Of a stretch of DNA of 58,236 nucleotides, positions 1 through 11,058 are shown piece after piece. Origin of the DNA: Venturia oleaginea (lineage: Eukaryota; Ascomycota; Dothideomycetes; Venturiales; Venturiaceae); the NCBI GenBank assembly GCA_013176395.1, contig JABMLP010000047.1, positions 1 to 58,236 of the forward strand, in the 5' to 3' direction. The stretch's first letter is position 1; every line of letters begins with the position of its first letter. The notes beneath the pieces are model-generated. The model saw nothing but the letters and a program-made list of their open reading frames with translations, did not search any database and was not told the DNA's origin. Position numbers and translations under genes: made by a program.

Positions 1-2725
1 TCTGTGTTCCAAAGTTTCTTCATTTGTGGAAAAAGGATGGAGTAGTATATCTGAAAACTACTCTTATAGAGACCGGTGTCGAGCTACAGAGTATAGAGAA
101 ATCTCAACTTCCTGCTGCAGTCAGACAAGTTACCGCCTTGCTAGAGTCGACAGTTCCCCGCGATTCAGCAGTTCCGGCGAAAATTCATGGAATGTTCGAA
201 TCCAAACCTTCAAGTCATTCCTCCGTGTTGTATATGAGATTGGAAAGTAAAACGAGGATGGACATCCATAATCGAAGATTTAACTGATTGGGAGGCGACA
301 GGATTTTTCTTACAAGAATTGGAGCTTCATTATCGGAAGGCGAGTTTATCGCTAGAGAAAACAAAGATATCATCACAAGTGAAAAATAGCGAACGTGTTA
401 TGTGTCAGTTTTAAAGGTCATCTGAATTTCAAGTATTGAATAAAACGAGCGAGTGTTCTACAACTAGGGTTTGCGTGCAAGAATATCTTCGAAAAATTCG
501 AATTCTCCTACCACCCGATATCTGTAGCTGATAGCAATCATGTTCGTGTACCAAGAGAGTGATAGATCGACCTCAGCTCCTATAGCTCATCAAGTTAGTG
601 TTTATTCTCACATCATCATGGTCTTCATAACTTACTTCGGTTCGTGCTTAATAGGGGGGAGACTTCCGCAGTCAGGATGGTTGCAAATTTGCCAAGGATG
701 GAAATTACAATTCTGGCATTTTTCGCCTGAATTTGCAGCATTCTCCTTTCGGCAATGCATGCAGGGCTGAGGTATAGCCATCTTTCGGCAGAGGTTGGAT
801 GTTTGGCGATACGGAAGTAACGGTGTTGGATAATGATGCTGAGTGTATGGGGAACAGCGATATTTATTCACGATCAAGTTAGAAGGACAATTAGCCAAAG
901 GGTGTATGTTGCCTAGATATAGCTCAACCTCGCCGTTAGTCCTTGCAAGATATGCGACAGGTCACATATAACCCCTGCTTAATACAAGAGTGCGCTGGCG
1001 AAAAGTCTGTGACTCGCACAAGACTTCGTCAAATTTAACACCAGGCCTCGAAATAGCACTGAGCTAAGTATAACGCCCATGCTGACGCAATAAAAACTTC
1101 TAGTGAGTTTGTGTGCGGCACTGAAAATGGTCAGGCGACACAGGGACGCTTTGATGCTGCTGATAGTGACGGGGGCGAATTAGAAGGCCACAGCGACGTT
1201 CTCAAGCAAGGATGCCCGTATACTCCACTACAATGTAGTTAAAGGCGCCGGTCAACTGTGCCGCACACACCGTGGACGTAGGGTGGTTATGACCCTTTCC
1301 TCCTCCTTCTTTGCCAAATTGGCATCATTAGTGGAAGGGCCTCGTTCATGTCGTCAACGCCTGCTCATCTTCATTGGATGGGAGGCGACCCTCGGGGCTG
1401 GCATTCCGTCGCTACAGCGTTCCATCATGCACGGTGCTGCTACATGAATCCCCATTCTATAAGGGGAAAAAGCTGCCTGGAATGTAAGTCACTTGCTACT
1501 CACTCAGCACCTCACGGCTCGACGACCTAGAACAGCCCTCTCTACCACATTGTTACCGCAGCTTATCTGTAGCGAATAGGTCACTAGACCATGTTGTAGA
1601 GCCATCACATGCCACAGTTGTCCCCTTGCTATTCTTCAACCCGGAGCCAGCTCTACCTCCAATAGCAACGACGGCAGGATAGCAGCCGAGCAAGCTGAGC
1701 TGACGGATACGGTCCCTTGCCGTTGTGACACCATTAGCCGTAATGCAAAGTGACGAGAAGTAGCATCGGCAGGTTTGCACAAAATCCAGGGCGCGTACGA
1801 GATAATACGAAGAGAGAGGGGAAAGGGGCTTACACGAGCAAGAGGAAGGAAAGAGAGTATGATTGATACAAGAGCAACAGGAAGATCTAGGGAAGCAGGG
1901 TGTGATCCGATTCCAAATAGAGGCGGCAGACAAGGGGGCGGCGGATGGACGAATTGGGACGAAATACGCCAAAGAGAGAGCGGAGCTTCGAGACGGCCGC
2001 ATGAATGTAGCAAGTAGGGAGGAAGGAGTCAGGCAACAAGAACAGAAGGATAAGGAGGAAACGGGGTAGGAATGAAACACGAGGTAATCGAATAAAACAT
2101 ATCTTATAAATCAGATGCTCTTTGTTGCCGTGTCGCGGTAGCTCCGCTACGCACGGCCTCTTTATCCCCATGGTAGAGTATTTATAGGGCCCCCAACAGG
2201 GCGGGCCAACCCGCACGGGTCGGTGTCGGGGCCGGTTGCTGGAGCGGGCTTAGGTTCTATAATACCTATCCAACCTACCCCACCAAGGTATAGTTTGGCC
2301 TTATCTAAATAGAGTAGTTCTTTATATCTATAACCTATCAAACCTGTATTTGATAACGTACTTCACAAGCGAGTGAGCCACTTCACAAACGTGAACCGCC
2401 TTCGTAAAAATACTACGCAACCCTACAACAATTTATAGTATTAAATAGAATAGAATATTATTATTTAGAAGCTTCGCTATCATCTATATTCTCTATTTCT
2501 ACTTCACAAGTGCGGGAGTTATGCCCAGTCTCGCCGCAACGGCCGCAGTACCTCTCTCCACGTACCCTCTTCGCAGGCTTCTCACCATCGTTACGATTAC
2601 CACCCTCCCTTATAGTAACTAAGTCAGTTACTTCACCAGCTGTCAAGGTCTGCTCAATCCGTATGTCTCCTTTTGCGACTCTTACGCTTTGTAACTGCCT
2701 CAATTGCGTCTCGAAGACGCGCTGT
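1..2725. repeat. Left copy of a 2.7-kb direct repeat (partner 55522-58236)
   Basis: The first 2725 bases recur in the same orientation at the right edge of the window. The match begins at base 1 and runs to the last base of the window, so the true outer limits of either copy cannot be seen. The copies differ by about a dozen one-base indels (for example near 274, 494, 899, 970 and 1534) and almost no substitutions. The repeat holds non-coding sequence and the 3' end of a pogo/Fot1-type transposon. Confidence 0.95.
288..2355. other. No gene recognised; GC-rich hairpin near 2127-2157
   Basis: No convincing fungal coding frame was seen between 288 and 2355. The minus-strand frames at 1553-2216 are Leu/Ser/Pro rich, lack any familiar motif and break between the two repeat copies. 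At 2127-2157 GCCGTG pairs with CACGGC around an inner GTAGC/GCTAC stem. This is followed by a TATA-like stretch and a GC-rich tract, which looks like decayed transposon sequence. Confidence 0.4.
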
Positions 2726-4171
2726 TTCTTCGCGCATTAACACCATTTCATGTGCTATCTGCTGCGCGCCTTTACTCAACTGCCTGACCTGCTCATCAAT
2801 AGAACTTGCAGAGGATCCTGGGCGCTTTTGCATCCTCTTTCGAATAAGCGTTGCCTGCGCCTCAATTTCGTGGGCGTTGCGCGGTGTCTTTGCCTCCCAT
2901 GCGACGGTACCTGATCGTGGTGGAGTCGGCGTACGTAGCCTCACATCAAGCTTCGATAACACTGCATCTGAGTTGTGTGGGATTAGTCCAGCTGCTCTAA
3001 ACCCTGCGCAGATATTCTCCCTTGAAGATGCCTTGTCGTAGGCTGCTTTGAATGCTGGTAGGAAGTCTTCTTTTGATATATGGTAGGTATGGTTGCGTGC
3101 CAAGGCCGAGATCTCATCGCCATACCTACGCTTCAATGGCGAGAAGCAGGCAACGTCAAGAGGCTGTAACAGGTGCGACGAGTGTGGAGGCATACAGAGA
3201 GTAATAATCTTCCTCTCTCTACATAGATCCTGAAAATCGACCGAGCAATGGCTCTCATGGCCGTCGATAATAAGTAGTCTGTATACTCCAATTGGTTTCG
3301 TATACGTGTCAAAGTGTTCAAGCCAGGCAAGCGCTAGGTTATTGTTCGTCCAGCCATTGGGGCTAACTTAAATAATCTAGTCGTGAGGGATGCCTTCGAA
3401 CCAAGTAGAGATGAGGACCTTGCCCGCAAAGATAAGGAAGGGTGCGATCGTCTTCCCTGTTGAACCGACGCCTTGTATCAGGGTAACCCACTCACGATCG
3501 CCTGGCTGTAGTTTTTTCTGCTTGCCAGGGTTCTCTGAGCCTGTAACGACTAGGTGAGACGACATCTTGCCTATTAAGAAGCCAGATTCATCAAAATTGT
3601 AGGTATCCTCGTCTATGATACCGTACTCTGCCTTTATCCTCTGAACAAGTGTGAACCAGGGTATAATAACCGCCGGGTCTTCGCAGGCAGCTCGCTGGCG
3701 ATCGTATGGACGGCTCCATCGGGTGGTAAGCTCTGGCGTACGCTTTACCAAGTTGTTAACCCAGTTCTTGCCAACAGGCTTCCCACCCTCCTAGTAGTTT
3801 ATTAGCCATATCTTGTACGTAGGCCTTCGACGGCGGTAGGCCGCGTAAGCTTTCGTTAAGAATACGCTTTATAACCACCTCCTCTTCTAGCTTTGTCAAT
3901 CGCTTCGAGTTCGGCTCGTATTCGCGTCGAGGGCGCAGTCCGGCGCGTCGGTGAGTACTGTTGTTCGAGGTACGCTATATATTACTGCAGCGCGTCTTTC
4001 GCTTTGGATTTGCTTTGAATTGATATCTGAGATAGCAAGGAATATATCTCCTTCTTTATAGATCTTCTGCTTTTCGTGTTGTTGAGGCATTACGCGACGT
4101 TGTTACGAAGGCGGTTTACGTTTGTGAGATGGCCCACTCGCTTGGGTGGCCCACTCGCTTGTAAAGTACGT
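2356..4171 (-). mobile_element. pogo/Fot1-type DNA transposon 1, with TIRs and TA target duplication
   Basis: The left end begins ACGTACTTCACAAGCGAGTG at 2356. The right end is its inverted counterpart, ending AAGTACGT at 4171. Subterminal blocks (GCGGTT, CGAAGGCG) also match in inverted orientation over about 50 bp. A TA dinucleotide flanks each end (2354-2355 and 4172-4173), as expected for Tc1/mariner-pogo insertion. The element is 1816 bp and encodes one minus-strand transposase that fills almost all of it. The left end is duplicated in the repeat copy at 57869. Confidence 0.9.
2461..4090 (-). pseudogene. pogo/Fot1-type transposase (DDE superfamily), disrupted
   Basis: The start codon is at 4090 and the frame spans about 540 codons to 2461, the usual size for Fot1-type transposases. 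The N-terminal helix-turn-helix is recognisable, followed by the CENP-B-like region. Catalytic-core motifs are visible: TYNFDESGF (near 3590), LLIIDGHESH (near 3260) and LLQPLDVACF (near 3150). The C-terminus carries a zinc knuckle CGRCGETGHNSRTC (near 2510). Several frames must be joined. Near 3370-3385 two in-frame stops (TAG, TAA) sit where Trp and probably Gln are expected, both explainable as C-to-T at CpA on one strand or the other. The protein would cut and paste the element at TA sites, but this copy cannot make it intact. Confidence 0.85.
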
Positions 4172-4286
4172 TACGTATAACGTAATCCACCATCGAGCGG
4201 TAACGTGTTTCACCATTCACTTGGCCACCCCACTCACTTGGCCACCCAACCAAAAAATCTAATCCCTTCGTACAATTATCGCGATA

Positions 4287-4856
4287 ATGTCAACACCAAC
4301 CCCCGGATCGGCTTGCAAAGAGGCTAGATTACTTCTTGCGAAGCAGAGCTTTCAAACGAATCCAAATTTAAGTCAACGTCAAATCTCAGCGTCGTACGAT
4401 ATTCCTCGATCTACACTTCAGTCTCGTCTTCAAGGTGGTAAACCACGAAGCGAATCTAACCACCAAAAGAGAAAGTTACAAATACATGAAGAGCAGGCTC
4501 TGGTTCAGTGGATCCTAGACCTTGATCGACGAGGATTTCCGCCCCAAATTATCGACGTACGACGAATGGCAAACGCTTTACTCGAAAAACGCGGTACGAA
4601 TCCTCCACCGTCATTAGTCGGGAAGAACTGGGTATCCCGCTTCATCAACGCTCAGCCGGAGCTTTTTACGAAGTGGAATCGTAGATTCCATTCACAGCGT
4701 GCAAAATGCGAAGATCCAGCGACAATCAACGCGTGGTTTCAGCGTGTTGAAGAGACGCCCTCACCACTAGGTACACCCCATAGAGTAGCGCCACAGTGGA
4801 CGTCAGAAGCTCCTCGTACGATAGCTCAGCTTGAGCAGCAGGCTCAGCTCGTCTGA
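4287..4856 (+). CDS. Truncated pogo-type transposase: DNA-binding part without DDE core
   Basis: A 189-aa open frame starts at an ATG 84 bp inside the element. Residues about 15-60 form a Psq-like helix-turn-helix (ASYDIPRSTLQSRL). Residues about 65-150 form the CENP-B/Tc5-like HTH with WILDLDRRGFPP, NWVSRF and KCEDPATINAWF. Immediately after AWFQRVEE the sequence jumps to a region homologous to the C-terminal tail (EAPRTIAQLEQQ), so the whole DDE nuclease domain is missing in frame. The product could still bind the element's termini. Whether it acts as a repressor or is simply dead is unknown. Confidence 0.75.
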   Translation: MSTPTPGSACKEARLLLAKQSFQTNPNLSQRQISASYDIPRSTLQSRLQGGKPRSESNHQKRKLQIHEEQALVQWILDLDRRGFPPQIIDVRRMANALLEKRGTNPPPSLVGKNWVSRFINAQPELFTKWNRRFHSQRAKCEDPATINAWFQRVEETPSPLGTPHRVAPQWTSEAPRTIAQLEQQAQLV

Positions 4857-4931
4857 AATCTTCTTCATCGCCAATCTCAGAGCCCAAGTAGTCAAGCAAT
4901 TGGTCAACTCATCAAAGGATGTCAAGTCGCA

Positions 4932-5201
4932 ATGAATTCAGCAGTAATACTTGCAGAAGAGAATAGGAAGCTTTGTACAGAGAACCAACGACGAAAACAG
5001 AAGCAACAGTATCGTAGACGATATATTGCATATGGAGGCGTTTTACAAGCTCAACAAGGTCAGTTCTTGGTCGAGGGATGCGAAAATAGCTCTAGAAATA
5101 GTGTTCAAGATCAGGAAGTCGTCGTACGACAGCGAGCATTACTAACATTTAGTGGCTGCGGTATTCAAGGTCATAAGATTAATCGATGCCCAAATACGTA
5201 A
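4932..5201 (+). pseudogene. C-terminal remnant of element 2 transposase with zinc knuckle
   Basis: Downstream of the stop at 4856, an 89-codon frame continues the C-terminal part of the same transposase type. It has a basic, Gln-rich stretch and then CGIQGHKINRC, matching the second half of the CxxC-x4-H-x4-C knuckle seen in element 3. The frame break and altered first cysteine region show decay. It ends 126 bp before the right terminal repeat. Confidence 0.6.
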
Positions 5202-5378
5202 AGAATGTATTGTTAGAATTATTTTAATAAAAGCTGTATTTGTGGGAGGTTTATCGCACGATGACTTGAGATTTAGTGGTTGGGGTGGCCAAGTGAGTGG
5301 GGTGGCCAAGTGAGTGGTGAAACACGTTACACACCATCGAGCGGTACACATTTTCGTATCCTCATCGATTAACCCACA

Positions 5379-7037
5379 ATGCCACCACAACTAGTCAATA
5401 CAAAGGCTCAGAAAGAGAGTCAACTTCTCCTTTTCATGACGCTTATTTGAATGGCCATTTTCCAAGTATTCGAAAGGCCGCTGATGCCTATTCTGTCCCA
5501 TTTACTTCCCTTGCCTCCCGCCTTCGCGGACGCGCTTCACGCGTCGATTCGCGCCCAAATTGCCAAAAGCTTACGGATACGGAAGAGGAGGTCGTTGAGC
5601 ATTGAATACTGTCTATGGATGAAAGAGGTTATCCATTGACCGTTACTGGGGTACGCGATGCGGCAAAAATCGTACTCGAGCAGCGTGTAGGCTCAGATTG
5701 CAAAATCGGTGTCAATTGACCTTAGCGATACATCAACCGCCGCCCTAGCCTCAAATCGCGATATTCACGCAGCTACGATAATCAAAGGGCAAGATGCGAA
5801 GATCCAGCCCTTATTGGGGCCTGGTTTCGGCTTGTACAAAACACAATCGCTAAATACGGCATCCTCAATAACGATATTTACAACTTCACGAAACTGGCTT
5901 TGCAATGGGCCTTGCAAGTACTCACGCGTAGTTACTGCCTCAGATAGGCGTGGCAGACCCCCTCAATTAAGCCTGGCGATCGCGAATGGGTTACGGCAAT
6001 CGAATCGATTAATACGCTGGGTTGGAGCCTCCCGCCGATGGTGATCTTCAAAGGCAAGGTACATATATCATCTTGGTACGAAAACAACAATCTACCGCCT
6101 GATTGGACAATCGCTTTGAGTACAAATGGATGGACTAATGACAAGCTTGGATTACATTGGTTAAAAGAGGTTTTCGAGCCAAATACAGCCGCAAGAAAGG
6201 TTGGTAGTTATCGACTACTAATTCTGGATGGCCACGGCAGCCACGCAACGCCAGAATTTGATCAATTTTGTGCAGACCGGATGATTATTACTCTTTGTAT
6301 GCCACCGCATTCATTACATATTCTTCAACCTCTCGATATTGGTTGTTTTTCGGTCCTCAAGCGTACCTACGGCCACCAAGTCTCGGAATATATGAGGCTT
6401 GGCATAAATCATATCGACAAAATTGAGTTCCTTCACGCCTTTAAAATTGCTCGAATTAGTGCCCTCACACTAAGCAATATTCAACGCAGCTTCACTGCTG
6501 CCGGTCTCGTACCTTTTGATCCAGATCAGGTACTTTCAACCATCCAGATTAGGCCATCTACCCCTACAGCGCCCTTGGCCGCAAACCAAGAGCAATGGCA
6601 ACCAGAAACACCTCAGAATCTAACCCAGTTAGAGCTGTAGGTAGCTACAATCAAAGGCTATCTTAAGAGACGTTCAAAAAGTCCACCAAGACCAACAGAT
6701 CAGCCCTTAATCAGCTTGTCAAGGGCTGCCAGATCGCGATGCAAGGCGCCGCTTTACTAGCTGCGAAAATGAGAAATTAAGGGCTGCAAATGAGAGGCAG
6801 AAGCGAAAGAGGCAACTAAAAAGGAGATGTATTAGTCAATCAAGCGCTTTAACTGTTGCAGAGGGCTCAAGCTTACTTCAACTTTCTAAAGAAGCTTCGG
6901 TTATCAGCAGTAACCAGGTTGATCAAGAGCCTTATATTGAGGAAGAACCACCAAATGAAGAGGAGAACATTGTAATTACTTGTTTTATTTGTCGTAGTGG
7001 TGACCATTTTGCAATGAACTGTCAGAAATATAGATAG
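5379..7037 (+). pseudogene. pogo/Fot1-type transposase of element 3, heavily mutated
   Basis: The start ATG is at 5379 and the last stop at 7035. An early stop and frameshift occur near 5447, with further stops near 5604 and 5945. Joined frames show the HTH region (IRKAADAYSVPFTSLASRL), the CED-x-AL-x-AWF motif near 5800, the long catalytic-core frame 6038-6640 with LLILDGHGSHAT, the ILQPLDIGCFSVLKR motif, and a terminal zinc knuckle CFICRSGDHFAMNC near 6983. The first catalytic Asp region (YNFTKLAL) has lost the usual YNFDE. It is therefore inactive, although it has kept nearly full length. Confidence 0.8.
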
Positions 7038-7165
7038 GAATATTTAAAAATGAGAGATTTATTGGTGCATAATAGAGTATTTGATGAGGATACGAAAATG
7101 TGTACCGCTCGGTGGTGTGGCCGGCCACTTTTCCTTGGCACAGCCCTTATCCTCTTCAATACGCA

Positions 7166-7512
7166 ATGTCTCAACAACGCAACGCGATAGCCGCTCAAGA
7201 AAAGGCAGAATTGATCTCGCTCTTCAGGCCTATACCTCTGGCCAATTTCAAAGCCTACGGCGCGCTGCTGCAGCCTTCAACCTTAAACACCAAAGGCTCT
7301 CTGATCGGCTCTGCGGAATTACCTCTCCATCTCAAACTCGCCCAAACTCCCATAAGCTCACTGCAACAGAAGAGCAAACGCTTGTCCAATATATCCTCGA
7401 CCTCGATTTGCGAGGGTTTGCGCCCCGGCTGTGTGAGGTGGCAGATATGGCGGATAAACAAAGCAAGGAAAATGGACTCCTTCACATGCAATGGAGCTCG
7501 GGACAAGGCTGA
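7166..7512 (+). pseudogene. Fourth pogo/Fot1-type transposase fragment (N-terminus only)
   Basis: An ATG at 7166 is followed, after one frameshift near 7195, by a typical N-terminal region: ALQAYTSGQFQSLRRAAAAF and then EEQTLVQYILDLDLRGFAPR. These correspond to the two helix-turn-helix domains of Fot1-type transposases. The similarity stops near 7512 and there is no catalytic core. The fragment directly abuts the right end of element 3 and lies about 340 bp upstream of the SRC1-like gene. Confidence 0.7.
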
Positions 7513-7851
7513 TGATATATTCGCCATCCATTAGCTAAAGCCAATCACTGCACTAGACTAGCACAGGTCAGCTGATCAACCCAGAGAGTTCCTTGTCGTT
7601 TTCATTGTTTGTTTTTATCGACCGCTATGTCATCACCTGCACCAAACATTCAGCGCTGCCTGCCGCCTCCTCCACGTCGCACTCTAGCTTGCACAACATC
7701 GCATTTTAGCTTGCTCAACACCCTCTCCTTCCAGCCAGATCAGACCAAGCGCAAGCATACGCTGCCGCTTTGCTGCAAACTCGTTTGCGCCTCATCGAAT
7801 CACAGTCACCGGCTCTCCAGCTTTCTAACCGCAGCTCGTATCGCCAAAGCT

Positions 7852-10037
7852 ATGGACGACTTGGATTATCTCGAGCCTGGCTTCGATCCCAACTCGCTTA
7901 CAGTACCGAAACTACGCAATGTCTTGGTGACGCACGATGTCACCTATCCATCAAATGCGAAGAAGCCTCAGCTTGTCCAGTTGTTCAATGACGAGGTCAT
8001 GCCCCAAGCAAAGAAGCTACTTTCAGCGAGAAGACGGTTGAAGCCATCATCGAGGGGCATTGTGGATGTACCGTCCAGCCAAGCGAGCACTGTCGACGAC
8101 GGCGAGGACGCTATTCCGGAACCACCGCCAACGACAAGGAGGTCGACGGTCCGGAGGGGGACGAGAGCGTCGCCAGAAGAGGATAACGATGCTACGCTGC
8201 AGCTACTGCCAGAGCCTTCAACATCGCATCGACGAACTACCATCAAGCATGCGCGATCTTTAGATGCTGAGCCAGAGGTCAGACCAGCTACGCGACGTAC
8301 ACGACATAGTACTACTCCTGCGATAAAGGTCGGAGAATCTGAACCCGAGGGATGGCCACGTCCAGCTGCCGACAGTCCATTCACCTCCGAGAACCCGTTT
8401 CAAAGTGGTAGCTCACCACCGCAAGAACCTGCAGGCGGACGACGTAAAACCCTGAATCCGTCGGAAGCGAGGGCAAAGAGAAGGAGTATGTCAAGCAGAC
8501 GGAGGACAGAAGGTCCCCATGTTCGGCAGGGCGGCCCCATCAAACCACACACTTCTCCCACTTTCAACGTACCTCTGCTTGGACGGAGAAAGAAAGAAGA
8601 GCCTGAAGAGCAAGAGCTCATTCCAGCGGGTGAAGAGTTCACACCAGAAGAAGCCCAGGAGATCGCCGAACAGCAAAAAAATGGCACACTGGCTGTGGTA
8701 TCCCGCCGAAAGAAGAAGAACGGTTCTGGCGGCTTGACAGTTGGAGCTTTGACTCTATCTATTATGCTCGCAGCTGTTGGGTTTGCTTATCGCAATGAGA
8801 AGCTTGAAGTGGGATACTGTGGAGTTGGCCGTGATCCATCCTCAGATCTGCAGGGAATCACGATACCAGAATGGGCGCAAGCTGTTTGCCAGCATGTCCA
8901 CCGCACGCTATTTGTTCCGGGAAGCTGGGGACTGCGTGTGAGACAGACTTCATGTTGAAACCACATCCACTTTCTTTGGTGGATTGGTCCCTCTGCCACC
9001 CACTTGCGAACCAGATAGCGACAAGTCCCAGCGCGTTGCTGTTGTCACTCGACGCGGGGTCGAGAAACTGCGGGAGCAAAACGCAGCACACAAGTGCAAG
9101 GAGCCGATTAAAGGAGAAGCAAAGCCACCACGTCACCTTTCATATCAGAACAGGAGCTCAAAGCGACTCTTTCGGCCAAGAAGAGCAAACGCATGTCACA
9201 AGAAGAATTTGATGCGCTATGGGAGCCAGCGATCGGCGAGATGCTCGACGGCGATGAGATCGAGCACAAAGATGAAGGGTACGTCTAATCCACCAGCCAA
9301 ACTCCCCCTCACAACGTTGGTCCTGACACTACCCCTTTCCGCCCAAGAATTACCCATCTAACTCATTATGTTTCGGCAACTAATTAGACCTATTCCTCTC
9401 ACAGCGGCATCCGAGTCCTTCGATCAACCTCCCTCGCCAACCAACCCCTCCTCTGCGCCCTTCGTCAATCCATCCGAGCAACGCTGGTCAGATATCTTGG
9501 GATCATCTGCAATAATCGTCTTTTCCCTTATCGCTGTTTCCCAGCACGAAAGTATACCTCACTGCTTCCAAGGTCTACAGAGGAGGCGGCCAAGAAGTTA
9601 GCTGAGATGGCATTGGATCGTCTATCTACCCAAGCGAGTCTTCATGCGTCTGATCCGAGGCCTATCCGGAACCATATATCAGTATGTCTCATTTGAGAGA
9701 GATGTTTTGAGGAATGAGTTCTCGGCTAGAGGAGGGCGAAGCTTTGGGAACGCGTTAGGTCAAGGTTGAGGGGAACAGCAACTGTAGACCTATGGTCCGG
9801 GAGGGCAAGCACGGCGATGTCTCGAGAGTGTGGGAATGGATCGGTGCTGTCCAGACCATTGAAGGTGTTGAAGGACCGGGCAGTGGGAAGCCTCCTGGAA
9901 TAGGAGACAGAGTGCGAGGTTTGGGAATATTGCTAGTTCTCCGCATTCTGAGTATAGCCACTGTTCCCGAGGTGAAGAGGGCGAAGAAGGATATGAGTGA
10001 GGTTAGGAAGTGGGATGAGGGACGGCCTATTTATTGA
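7852..10037 (+). pseudogene. SRC1: Src1/Heh2-type LEM/HeH inner nuclear membrane protein, frame disrupted
   Basis: The ATG at 7852 (MDDLDYLEPGFD) starts the N-terminal HeH/LEM-like fold, with VPKLRNVLVTHDVTYPS and KPQLVQLFNDEVMPQAKK. A basic, Ser/Arg-rich nucleoplasmic linker follows, then a membrane segment at about residues 292-312 (GGLTVGALTLSIMLAAVGFA). The lumenal MSC-type domain is then spread over three frames: CPPHAIC and CETDFMLKPHPLSL (from 8871), LPPTCEPDSDKSQRV (from 8984), and RMSQEEFDALWEPAIGEML (near 9190). A GTACGT donor follows near 9280. A later exon gives RSIRATLVRYLG (second membrane span) and MVREGKHGDVSRVWEWIG (from 9792). At least four single-base shifts are needed. The family tethers chromatin/rDNA to the inner nuclear envelope. 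Real decay and sequencing error cannot be separated here. Confidence 0.8.
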
Positions 10038-11058
10038 TGTTATCTAGTGGCTTTCTTATTAAAGTTGTGATATTGGGGATCTGTTCATTGATACCATTTT
10101 GTTACTTCCTCTGGTTGTTGGATGGGATGGTTGATGCTTCTCTTTTGTCGATCTATGTCGAAGATTTCAACCAATCGTTTGCCGCAGTTTTCCTTGTGAG
10201 GTCGACCACTTTACCTGTTTTGACCCACTTCCTTCCTTCCTGTTGATACTGTTTCAGTTTTGGGTGAGAAAAGGAGGTAATATGAAATGAAAAAAATAGT
10301 ATGTACGTACTCCTAGATGATCTCGGCCATCAGAATTTAGACCGTCTTTCAATACTTTGAAATAGAGTTGGTTCCTGCTGCTGAATCTCAATCCTCGCAT
10401 CGGAATATTTATTTCATCTTTCGACAATTTGAAATGTGGTCAGGTAGACGAGAAATCAATCGGGGAAGGAGGATCGGATATAGAGCGAGTATACAGGTAG
10501 AAGAAAATAAGAAGAAAAGATATAAAGTGGACTCTTTAGTATATGCTTGATGCAGTCTGTAAATATCTATTAGAGTAAGAAGCGTGTGTGTATTCGGACT
10601 TTTTTATGAACTCGAAATCGAGATCGAGATCGATGTCGATGTCGACCAATTTTTAGCAATCTGAAAGAAGATATAGCCAGAAAGTTATCGATATGGATGG
10701 AGATTCAGTCTGTTTCTATGCATAATGAGGAACTCGAGGTTAGCAGAGCGTGGAGCTGTACGGGCAATGACGTAGTATATAAACTGCTGGAATATCCATT
10801 ATTTTGCGGTGTCGACGAAGAATTCCCCAGTATTTGGAGAATATATAACATGTCGCTCTATCTTCTATCTATACAATCGGGAGTTGCGAAGTCTGGCTTA
10901 GAAATGGTGTAAATACAATCCTTACGCCAGCTAAAAACGTTGACAAATCCATGTATATTACAAACCTGCCGCCGGCCACAAATAGGTTTTATGTGTCCTC
11001 ATATCCTCCTTGTCCAGAGTCTCCAAGTCTCTAGATCTACTACCCATCACAGGAAGAG
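10038..11058. other. Intergenic region between SRC1 homologue and the 11-14 kb gene
   Basis: No gene was recognised. It is AT-rich with a short GATATC-like simple repeat at about 10608-10645 (GATCGA/GATGTCGA units). Both neighbouring genes end here (convergent), so it should hold two 3' UTRs. Confidence 0.5.

Larger units (their letters stand above)
4203..5327 (+). mobile_element. pogo/Fot1-type element 2, internally deleted (1125 bp)
   Basis: The inverted ends are near perfect for about 45 bp, beginning ACGTGTTTCACC at 4203 and ending its complement at 5327. Each contains a duplicated CACTTGGCCACCC block. TA lies at both flanks (4201-4202 and 5328-5329). It is inserted inside the terminal repeat of element 3: the subterminal unit CCATCGAGCGGTA lies on both sides of it. 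At 1125 bp it is shorter than a full Fot1-type element because the catalytic core has been lost. Confidence 0.88.
4174..7120 (+). mobile_element. pogo/Fot1-type element 3, host of element 2
   Basis: Inverted ends are recognisable as ACCATCGAGCGGTACACA plus TTTTCGTATCCTCATC on the left (5332-5366) and their complement on the right (about 7083-7117). The leftmost subterminal unit (4181-4202) was separated from the rest by insertion of element 2. Removing that insertion leaves two tandem copies of the CCATCGAGCGGTACACA unit. The right outer limit is blurred by an adjoining fragment, so the ends given here are approximate. Confidence 0.65.

Noticed and set aside
1553..2216. Minus-strand coding frames in the direct repeat
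   Set aside because: They are Leu/Ser/Pro-rich frames in several overlapping phases that break between the two repeat copies. They show no motif or start context.
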